From: a bacterium
GTDB lineage: Bacteria; CSSED10-310; JAJRTK01
Length of the DNA: 6,219 bases
Direction of reading: 5' to 3'
Assembly (NCBI GenBank): GCA_024278345.1
Contig: JAJRTK010000020.1
Span: 1 to 6,219 of the forward strand
The position numbers and the translations under genes were made by a program. The notes under the pieces are model-generated. The model searched no databases and had not been told where the DNA came from. It saw only the letters and a list, made by a program, of their open reading frames with translations. Positions 1 through 5,762 of the stretch are shown here, in pieces. The stretch's first letter is position 1. The number at the start of each line of letters is the position of its first letter.

Positions 1-382
1 AAGATGCCGCTGCCACCCTTTCGCTGCTGCCGTTTTTCCAGCGGCTGGATGCTGAGGCTGCCTTTTTCCAGCGGCAAGATGCTGGTGCCACCTTTTCGCT
101 GCTGCCGTTTTTCCAGCGGCTGGATGCTGAGGCTGCCGTTTTTCCAGCGGCAAGATGCCGCTGCCACCTTTTCTCCAGCCGCAGGATGCCGCTGCCACCT
201 TTTCGCTGCTGCCGTTTTTCCAGCGGCTGGATGCTGGGGCTGCCGTTTTTCCAGCGGCAAGATGGTGGGGCCACCCTTTCTCCAGCGGCAAGATGCCGCT
301 GCCACCTTTTCGCTGCTGCCGTTTTTCCAGCGGCTGGATGCCGCTGCCACCCTTTCTCCAGCGGCAAGATGGTGGGGCTGCC
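1..382. repeat. Mosaic 31/45-bp GC-rich minisatellite array
   Basis: A tandem array of one repeat family in two lengths, each unit starting with GATG. Unit boundaries are 3-47 (45 bp), 48-77 (30), 78-122 (45), 123-153 (31), 154-184 (31), 185-229 (45), 230-260 (31), 261-291 (31), 292-336 (45), 337-367 (31) and a truncated unit 368-382. The 45-bp form equals the 31-bp form plus about 14 bp containing CGCTGCTGCCG. The order is 45-31-45-31-31-45-31-31-45-31, a higher-order pattern. Many units hold an inverted repeat: in 337-367, TGCCGCTG (339-346) pairs perfectly with CAGCGGCA (359-366) around a 12-nt loop. Because 31 is not a multiple of 3, unit changes shift the reading frame, which argues against a constrained protein repeat. 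The array starts at or before the window edge, so its full length is unknown. No spacers of unique sequence are present, so it is not a CRISPR array. Confidence 0.93.
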
Positions 383-435
383 ATGGCGGCGCCGCGGAGT
401 GTAAAGCAACACCGCGGGGATTTGATAGGTCCCAA

Positions 436-717
436 CGGATCCACCTTCGACTGGAACTCCAACAAGAGGTAGATCTTAAGCTAGGTCTCCCCCACCCGGA
501 CCCGCCACACCATGTCTCCTCCTTCCCGCCGCCGCCAATCATCCGTCACATAACTCCCGCTTCGCCGCTCCAAAGTACCAAAGTCCAGATTCGCCACCAC
601 CGGCACATCTACGACCCCCTGGAGCAAATCCTTCACAATCCTCGGATGCGCAAAAAGCTGTTTGTATCCTTCATCATAATGCAGCAATTCCAAGCTCCTC
701 CCGTCATGCGAACTCAT
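436..717 (-). pseudogene. Rpn-family nuclease/putative transposase, N-terminal remnant with in-frame amber
   Basis: The reading frame starts at ATG 717 and gives 78 residues before TAG at 481-483. It contains HYDEGYKQLFAHPRIVKDLL, LDFGTLERRSGSYVTDD and GDMVWRV, the usual opening of the Rpn/YhgA-like family (PD-(D/E)XK nuclease fold, reported to promote RecA-independent recombination). The same frame continues past the TAG as LKIYLLLEFQSKVDP, the family's next conserved strand, including the E-x-Q of the nuclease core. Family members usually have Trp (TGG) near the stop position, so a single G-to-A change explains the TAG. Similarity ends around 436, where family proteins would continue for roughly 200 more residues. 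The frame nevertheless stays open through the repeat array to the left edge. This is a dead gene: nonsense mutation plus loss of the middle and C-terminal parts. Family assignment is from remembered motifs, not a search. Confidence 0.82.
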
Positions 718-920
718 TCAATCTTGCCCCATCCATTCGAATCCATCCCTCCAATTCACCACAATAGGCCAGGTTCACAGAATTCCCAGAAGATTCGAAC
801 GGCATATCGGCATCTATCGCCGAAAAACTTCAAAGGCGTGGGTCGTGCCGAGGCGAGCGGCCCTCCCATGCGGCAAAGAGGGGAGTTCCACTCTGTGCCC
901 TAGCTGAAGAGGGCCACCGC

Positions 921-937
921 AAAATAGCCCCGAGGCT
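921..937 (-). terminator. Weak terminator-like hairpin after the carboxylase gene
   Basis: On the minus strand, the last base of the carboxylase stop codon begins AGCC-TCGG-GGCT (937-926), a 4-bp stem with a tetraloop, followed directly by ATTTT (925-921). Position and T-run suit an intrinsic terminator, but the stem is very short, so this may be chance. Confidence 0.22.
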
Positions 938-2919
938 CACCCGCCTTCCAAGCGAACGAGGAGTTGGCCGCCCTCCACCTGCCGCCCTTCTCCCACCAGG
1001 ATCTCCTGGACGATCCCGTTGGTGGGCGCCGCGACTGTCTGCTCCATCTTCATGGCCTCGAGGACCAGCAACGGAGCGCCCTTTTCGACCTTTTCGCCAG
1101 CGCTGACCAGGATCTTGGTGATCTTCCCCGGCATGGGAGCCTGGCAGCCGTCCCGGGACTCCAGGTCGTCCTGGAGGGGAAAGCGTGGGATCCGTTGGAG
1201 TTGCACGACACGGGGGGCAAGGTGGATGAAGAAGGTTTCTCCTTGGCGGGCGAGGCGGAAGCGGCGGCGGTGACCATCCACGGAGAGGGTGATCCGGGGG
1301 CCCTCCAGTTCGTGGATCCGCGCCACCCGGGATTCGCCACCATCCACTCGGAGGCTCAGTTCTCCTGGTCTTTCCACGTGGTAGTCCACGGTGACCGTGC
1401 GGTCTCCGACGCGATAGGACACGCGCTGCTCCCGATAGGGATTGTTCCGCCAGCCTGAAGGTATGGCGGGCAGGATCTTTGCAGCAGCTCTGCGCTGCTG
1501 GTAGGCCCAAGCGGTGGCAACCAGGGCAGCCAGTTCCGCCACCTCCGGCCCGGGGTTAGACGCCAGGGTTCTTGGAGGAAACTTCTTCTGGATGAAGTCG
1601 GTGGACAGGCGGCCCTTCTGGAATTCTCGATGAGAAAGAAGTCGCCGCAAGAGATCGATATTGGTGGCGACCCCCAGGACCGACATCCTTTCCAACGCCC
1701 GGAGCATCCGCTGCACCGCCTCACTGCGGCTGGCCCCATGGGTGATCACCTTCGCCAGCAGAGGGTCGTAGTGGACGGAGACCTCCGATCCGGTCTCCAC
1801 CCCGGAATCGACGCGCAATCCGGGCACGTCGGGCAGGTGCCAGTCCAGGATCGTCCCTGTGGACGGCAAGAAGCCCTTCCCGGGCTCTTCCGCGTAGACC
1901 CGGCATTCCACGGCGTGGCCGCTCTGCCGGAGATCCTCCTGCCCGAAGGGAAGCGGCTCCCCGGAAGCGATGCGAATCTGGAGCTCCACGAGGTCCAGTC
2001 CCGTCACCAACTCCGTCACCGGATGCTCCACCTGGAGCCGGGTGTTCATCTCCAGGAAGGAAAAACTCCCGTCGGGAGCCAGGAGAAACTCCACAGTTCC
2101 GGCGCTCTGATACCCCACAGCCCGGGCCGCCTGGACGGCCGCCGCCCCCATGGCGCGGCGAAGTTCCTCCCCCACGACCGGCGACGGCGTCTCCTCGATA
2201 ATCTTCTGATGCCGCCGCTGGATGGAGCATTCCCTCTCGAAAACATGAACGACGTTGCCATGCTTGTCCCCCAAAACCTGGATCTCCACGTGACGAACCG
2301 GCCGGACGAGCTTTTCCAGGAGAAGCGTATCGTCACCAAAAGTGCTCCGTCCCAGCCGGCGAGCTTCGGCCAGAGCCCCAGGCACCTCCCCTTCCCGTTC
2401 CACGATGACCATGCCCTTGCCACCGCCGCCGGCCGAAACCTTGACCAGGACCGGGAAGCCGATCTCCAGGATCTTCCCATGGAGGGTTTCGTCACTCTGG
2501 TCCTCGCCGTCGTACCCCGGGGTGACGGGCACGCCATGCCCGGCCATGAGCTTCCGGGATTCGATCTTGGAGCCCATGAGGCGGATGGCCTCCGGCGGCG
2601 GTCCTATGAAACGGATCCCGGCGAAGGCGCAGCCTTCGGCAAAGAGGGGGTTCTCCGCCAAGAATCCGTATCCTGGATGAATGGCGTCGGCTCCGGTCCT
2701 GAGGGCGGCGTCCAGGATCTTTTCGATGGAGAGATAGCTCTCCGAGGCCGGCGCCGGCCCCAGGCGCACCGCTTCGTCGGCGAACCGCACGTGAGGCGCG
2801 TTCTCGTCGGCATCGGAATGGACGGCGACAGTCGCGATCCCCATCCGGCGGCAAGTGCGCAGGATCCGGAAGGCGATTTCGCCCCGGTTGGCCACCAGGA
2901 TCTTTTCGATGGTTTTCAT
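937..2919 (-). CDS. Biotin-dependent acyl-CoA carboxylase alpha subunit (biotin carboxylase + biotinyl domain)
   Basis: A cytoplasmic enzyme subunit of 660 residues. It carboxylates its own biotin using ATP and bicarbonate; a separate carboxyltransferase subunit then passes CO2 to an acyl-CoA. The biotin carboxylase N-domain (about 1-112) opens with KILVANRGEIAFRI. The ATP-grasp domain (about 115-322) has Lys118, Lys160, the loop GGGGKGM (164-170), His210, Glu277, Glu290, Asn292 and RLQVEHP (294-300). The C-domain (about 336-442) has ECRVYAEE with Arg340 and HYDPLLAK. A linker (about 480-585) leads to a biotinyl domain (about 592-658) with EAMKM, biotinylated at Lys624. Length and domain order fit methylcrotonyl-, propionyl- or acetyl-CoA carboxylase alpha subunits (mccA/pccA type). 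EAMKMEQT slightly favours the methylcrotonyl type, but the substrate cannot be told from this subunit. Start chosen at ATG 2919, which has GAGGA upstream and matches the family N-terminus; the frame is open upstream to 3147 but that part is unlike the family. Nothing essential is missing. No carboxyltransferase gene is adjacent within the window. Confidence 0.97.
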   Translation of the reverse strand: MKTIEKILVANRGEIAFRILRTCRRMGIATVAVHSDADENAPHVRFADEAVRLGPAPASESYLSIEKILDAALRTGADAIHPGYGFLAENPLFAEGCAFAGIRFIGPPPEAIRLMGSKIESRKLMAGHGVPVTPGYDGEDQSDETLHGKILEIGFPVLVKVSAGGGGKGMVIVEREGEVPGALAEARRLGRSTFGDDTLLLEKLVRPVRHVEIQVLGDKHGNVVHVFERECSIQRRHQKIIEETPSPVVGEELRRAMGAAAVQAARAVGYQSAGTVEFLLAPDGSFSFLEMNTRLQVEHPVTELVTGLDLVELQIRIASGEPLPFGQEDLRQSGHAVECRVYAEEPGKGFLPSTGTILDWHLPDVPGLRVDSGVETGSEVSVHYDPLLAKVITHGASRSEAVQRMLRALERMSVLGVATNIDLLRRLLSHREFQKGRLSTDFIQKKFPPRTLASNPGPEVAELAALVATAWAYQQRRAAAKILPAIPSGWRNNPYREQRVSYRVGDRTVTVDYHVERPGELSLRVDGGESRVARIHELEGPRITLSVDGHRRRFRLARQGETFFIHLAPRVVQLQRIPRFPLQDDLESRDGCQAPMPGKITKILVSAGEKVEKGAPLLVLEAMKMEQTVAAPTNGIVQEILVGEGRQVEGGQLLVRLEGG

Positions 2920-2922
2920 GGG

Positions 2923-2929
2923 CTTCCTC
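2923..2929 (-). promoter_or_regulatory. Ribosome binding site deciding the carboxylase start
   Basis: The minus strand reads GAGGAAG at 2929-2923, a few bases before ATG 2919. It supports this start over the in-frame ATG 228 bases further upstream, whose extra 76 residues do not resemble a biotin carboxylase. Confidence 0.75.
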
Positions 2930-3245
2930 GGGATGACAGGTCCATGGATGGTCAAGTTTATTGCTCCCGCCACCCTATAGCACCTGCCCTCGTCCGGAAC
3001 CAGCCCGCGCAAGCGATTCCCATGGGGCATCGAGGATGGGCTCGGGTGCCACGAAAAAGACCGAAGATCGGGGTTCCCGGCCCGGACGGCCCTCCGGGCA
3101 ATGACTGGAGGAACGGACGTAGCCAACGCGTCTTCCAGCCTGCACACCCAGCTAGGGGCGGAATGGAGTGTGCAGAATACAGCTCAACCCTGCCAATAGC
3201 CCAAACCCCATTCGTCCACTCCAACTCCACGACCTGATTGCCCAC
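2930..3245. other. Intergenic region upstream of the carboxylase, no intact gene
   Basis: This stretch lies between the carboxylase ribosome binding site and the Rpn tail remnant. Open frames on both strands are low-complexity, Pro/Arg-rich and resemble no family I know. It should hold the carboxylase promoter, but I cannot point to a good -35/-10 pair: TTGACC on the minus strand (2955-2950) lacks a -10 partner, and TATAGG (2979-2974) lacks a -35. One clear inverted repeat is listed separately. Confidence 0.5.
3080..3099. repeat. 7-bp perfect inverted repeat upstream of the carboxylase
   Basis: GCCCGGA (3080-3086) and TCCGGGC (3093-3099) pair perfectly around a 6-base loop, about 160 bases upstream of the carboxylase start. 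Neither strand has a T-run directly after it; on the minus strand a T5 run appears some 20 bases later. It could be a leader hairpin, an operator or chance in GC-rich DNA. Confidence 0.35.
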
Positions 3246-3491
3246 CTATCTCTCCGTCAGCGTCTGCGCCGACTCCAACGACTCCAACCAAACCAGTTCT
3301 CTCACCCTCCCCTTTTTCACCCGGCGCCCCCCCCTGGAAAACCGGCCAAACCTTTGTTCCAGCAACCGGGTTACGAACTTCCGGCGCCCCTCCACCAGGC
3401 CTTCGCGGCGGTTGCGCCCGGCGTCGCGACGTATTGGGCCCAGAACGATGGACGTAGCCTTCCCAAGACGCTCCGCGCCCCGATCATGCTC
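3246..3491 (-). pseudogene. Rpn-family protein, C-terminal tail remnant
   Basis: Between TGA at 3494-3492 and TAG at 3248-3246 the minus strand has 81 open codons with no ATG. The middle reads RREGLVEGRRKFVTRLLEQ followed by RFG, then WLESLESAQTLTE. Rpn-family proteins end in a Glu/Gly/Arg-rich segment (EGRREG...), then RLLE-x-RFG, then a helix of the form ...WLERxLxAxSLEE; this piece has that order. In the overlapping frame just upstream, IAEEVELN and ESMIGAR (within 3371-3589) may be more of the same gene after a frameshift, but that is weak. It lacks a start and the nuclease core, so it is a relic. It cannot be the far end of the remnant at 436-717 by simple insertion, since along the minus strand the tail comes before the head. 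The match is from memory; a charged low-complexity segment could mislead. Confidence 0.6.
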
Positions 3492-3896
3492 TCAAATGAG
3501 TGACGGTCATTCAACTCAACCTCCTCGGCGATGTTCCCTGCGGCAAGGTGACAGCAACGTCGCGACCACGGGACGTGCGGAGGCAACACGACCGGTGGAT
3601 GCCAATAGGTTCACGCAAAGGGCGGGGAACAAATGTGGCATTGGGCCTAAAAAAAGAGGGGCAAAAAACTGGCTGATTTCGCCCTCGGAACCCGGCAGAG
3701 CCCGTGGTCACGAGGATGAGGCCGGGGTTGACAAAAAAAAAACTGCTTTGTTCCACTCTTCACCAACGGGCATCCCAGCGGAGAACCCCTTAGACGGTAT
3801 CTTCCACGACCCGGAACAGGTGAATGCAATCGGGGACTCGCCACTCTGTCTTGCCCTTCCGAGCAACACCGGCTCGTCCCCTCGACAGAAAGATCA

Positions 3897-3914
3897 ATGG
3901 CGTTCCTTCGCCAT
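3897..3914 (+). repeat. Short inverted repeat in the leader of the GH99-like gene
   Basis: ATGGCG (3897-3902) and CGCCAT (3909-3914) form a perfect 6-bp stem with loop TTCCTT, ending 30 bases before the GTG start and 17 bases before the Shine-Dalgarno. It occupies what would be codons 1-6 if ATG 3897 were the start. It may be a leader hairpin or chance. Confidence 0.3.
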
Positions 3915-3931
3915 CCCACCTTTTCATCAAT

Positions 3932-3937
3932 GGGGAG
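3932..3937 (+). promoter_or_regulatory. Ribosome binding site deciding a GTG start
   Basis: GGGGAG lies 7 bases before GTG 3945. The in-frame ATGs at 3897 and 3930 have no comparable site (preceded by AGAAAGATCA and CTTTTCATCA). Starting at the GTG also gives a compact, standard signal peptide. Confidence 0.72.
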
Positions 3938-3944
3938 TAGACTC

Positions 3945-5744
3945 GTGATTCAACGTTCTTCCCGTGCAATCTTCCTGCACGCACTCTTACTCATCTCACT
4001 CATCTTGCCGGCAATGGCAACCTCCAAGGTGCCTACCCTCGATCCCCTCGCTCTTACCTCTGGCGCCATCTATTCCCACCCCGTGCGCCTCCAGGTCCTT
4101 CAAACCTACCGAGACCACGACATCGATCTCTTCCTTGATGGACAGCTCCTTCTGGACGATGCCACCATCGAACAGGACGGCACCTACCGACTCACCTTCG
4201 AAACCTCGGAAGAAATCATACCCCCCCTCTTTTTCACCATCGACAGAACTCCACCAGAGATCCGCTTCACCTGGAAAGAAACTCCTTCCCAAGGCATCCC
4301 ACAGGTCGACGTCCTCGACGACAACCCACACCCGGAGGGCCTTCGCTTCTTCCTCGATGGCAAGTCCTATCCCGGCGACGCCCCGGTCGAACCAGGGTGG
4401 CACGACTTCACCGCCGAAGCCAGGGACCTGGCCGGAAACCTCGCCACGCGCTCCGAACTCATCGAGACCGGGAACCCCATTCTCTCGTCCACCGATGACA
4501 CCGCATCCTCCGCGCCTCTCTTCTGTGAAGGCTCCTCCTTCCGTTACGTACCACCCAACAAGACTCTCGTCGCCATGCACTACTTTCCCTGGCACAAGCG
4601 CTCACCGGAATGCGCCGACGGCATCACCAGCTACTGGTGTTCCTGCATCTCCAACCCAAGAGGCGGAATCCGCCCCGACAAGGGCTATTATGGCAGCGAC
4701 GAACAGCAGATCGTCAACAGCCAGGTCAACGAGATGATCCAGTACGGCGTCGATATCCTTTCCGTCGAATGGAACGGCCAGCAAAGGACCACGAACAACT
4801 TCCTCGACCACGTCCTCCCCGCCCTCCGGAATCGGAACATCCAGTTCGTCCTCCTCTACGACACACGCGTCAGGCTCGCACCGAGGACAACTGAAGATAT
4901 CAATTTTGCCCACCAAAAAACCTGGAATACGTTTGTCAACGACTTCAGGGAGTTCGCATCCACCCAGGCCGCGAGCTACTTCAAGCATCCTCAGTACTTC
5001 GCCTTCGGCAACCTCCCGGTGGTCTACATCTACACCACCCGGGCCATCGCCCACGGGACCGCCGCCCAGAAAAACGCCATCCGCACCGCCTTCGACGAGA
5101 TCCAGCGCCTGGCAAGGAATGCTGGATTCGACGGCCTCTACATCGTCGCCGACCACATCTTCTGGGCCGGCGACAACACCAACCGACCCGAGGTCAACTG
5201 GGACACCCTGAAGCTCATCAAGCCCTACTCCGTCACTTCCTTCAGCGGCATCGCCTCCAACCAGGGCATCCCACAAGACGCTCCCGCAAAGAGGCCCATG
5301 CGGAAGTGGGCCGCCAAGCTCTCCAGGCTCTACCACAACTACTCCGGTTCATTGCTGCACCAGATGGAACGCGACAACCTGCACCTCATCAACCTTGACC
5401 CGGGTGTTCCCGTCCAATACAATGATCACGGCCTTGAACAGCCGCAGTGCGGAGCCCGCGCCGAGGTCATGGCCTTCAACCTCTCCAGCGGCACCGACTG
5501 GCGCAACATGCTCCAGTTGGGCATCCTCGGGAACCGCTACATTGCAGAGGAGACCCTCCAGCTCCCAAGTTGCCGCGAGATCCGCATCGCCAACCCCTCC
5601 CAGTACACCTCCATCGCCTGGATCTACAGCTACAACGAGTGGAACGAGGGCACCGGCGCCGAGCCACTCACCCGGAAGCAACCGGCCTGGCCCTACGGCT
5701 TTGGCACACGGGTTCTGGAGATCATGCGGAACAACCTGCCCTGA
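3945..5744 (+). CDS. Secreted GH99-like glycoside hydrolase with N-terminal Ig-like domains
   Basis: 599 residues from GTG 3945. Residues 1-25 are a signal peptide: basic IQRSSR, hydrophobic LHALLLISLILP, then AMA before TS as the likely cleavage site. Residues about 30-178 look like two beta-sandwich (Ig-like) modules; IDRTPPEI (99-106) and ARDLAGN (159-165) are typical of bacterial Ig-like repeats. Residues about 205-599 resemble the GH99/WbsX-like TIM-barrel family: VAMHYFPWH (209-217), GYYGSDEQQIVNSQVNEMIQ (247-266), GVDILSVEWNG (268-278), FVLLYD (301-306), HPQYFAFGNLPVVYIY (348-363) and SYNEWNEGTGAEP (562-574). Known GH99 enzymes (endo-alpha-1,2-mannosidase/mannanase) use two glutamates of a W/F-NEWHEGT motif; here they are Glu565 and Glu568, with Asn567 in place of the usual His. 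Six cysteines (194, 223, 232, 234, 502, 543) could form disulfides after export. The likely role is cleaving an extracytoplasmic glycan; the substrate is unknown. A lipoprotein gene follows at 18 bases, probably in one operon. Confidence 0.85.
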   Translation: MIQRSSRAIFLHALLLISLILPAMATSKVPTLDPLALTSGAIYSHPVRLQVLQTYRDHDIDLFLDGQLLLDDATIEQDGTYRLTFETSEEIIPPLFFTIDRTPPEIRFTWKETPSQGIPQVDVLDDNPHPEGLRFFLDGKSYPGDAPVEPGWHDFTAEARDLAGNLATRSELIETGNPILSSTDDTASSAPLFCEGSSFRYVPPNKTLVAMHYFPWHKRSPECADGITSYWCSCISNPRGGIRPDKGYYGSDEQQIVNSQVNEMIQYGVDILSVEWNGQQRTTNNFLDHVLPALRNRNIQFVLLYDTRVRLAPRTTEDINFAHQKTWNTFVNDFREFASTQAASYFKHPQYFAFGNLPVVYIYTTRAIAHGTAAQKNAIRTAFDEIQRLARNAGFDGLYIVADHIFWAGDNTNRPEVNWDTLKLIKPYSVTSFSGIASNQGIPQDAPAKRPMRKWAAKLSRLYHNYSGSLLHQMERDNLHLINLDPGVPVQYNDHGLEQPQCGARAEVMAFNLSSGTDWRNMLQLGILGNRYIAEETLQLPSCREIRIANPSQYTSIAWIYSYNEWNEGTGAEPLTRKQPAWPYGFGTRVLEIMRNNLP

Positions 5745-5762
5745 ACCACGGAGGACCGGACC

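Larger units (their letters stand above)
3495..3944. other. Intergenic region between divergent genes, no intact gene
   Basis: This stretch separates the minus-strand relic and carboxylase from the plus-strand secreted pair, so it should contain the pair's promoter. Open frames here are short and resemble no known protein. A TTGACA followed by an A-tract lies at 3728-3740 on the plus strand, but at 16-18 bp spacing the -10 positions read GTTCCA, TTCCAC or TCCACT, which are poor. A run of seven A's at 3649-3655 is the only other compositional oddity. A short hairpin at 3897-3914 is listed separately. Confidence 0.5.

Noticed and set aside
1-382. CRISPR array
   Set aside because: Units abut directly with no unique spacers, and unit lengths mix 31 and 45 bp.
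481-483. Programmed readthrough or recoding of the TAG in the Rpn gene
   Set aside because: The downstream part loses family similarity after about 15 residues and runs into repeats, so the gene is decayed; there is no sign of a recoding signal.
4-903. 299-codon plus-strand open frame through the repeat array and beyond
   Set aside because: It exists because the repeat lacks stops in this frame. It reads through 31-bp units out of phase, has no ribosome binding site, and its second half is antisense to the Rpn remnant.
830-1510. 226-codon minus-strand open frame overlapping the carboxylase
   Set aside because: Arg/Pro/Gly-rich shadow frame inside a gene with clear conserved domains; no recognisable protein.
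3055-3080. Rho-independent terminator on the minus strand (CCGA-TCT-TCGG then TCTTTTT)
   Set aside because: The stem has only 4 bp, and the stronger nearby inverted repeat at 3080-3099 is not followed directly by the T-run.
1630-3237. 535-codon plus-strand open frame antisense to the carboxylase
   Set aside because: A long antisense shadow caused by GC-rich codon bias; no known domain, and it overlaps an unmistakable gene.
3728-3756. Sigma-70 promoter from TTGACA plus A-tract
   Set aside because: The -35 is perfect, but no acceptable -10 lies 16-18 bp downstream, and it is about 200 bases from the GTG start.
3511-3984. Small minus-strand open frames of 64-90 codons in the intergenic region
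   Set aside because: No ribosome binding sites, no family resemblance and mutual overlap in different frames; probably chance.
4602-5336. 244-codon minus-strand frame antisense to the GH99-like gene
   Set aside because: Val/Gly/Asp-rich shadow of a C-ending codon bias; no domain.
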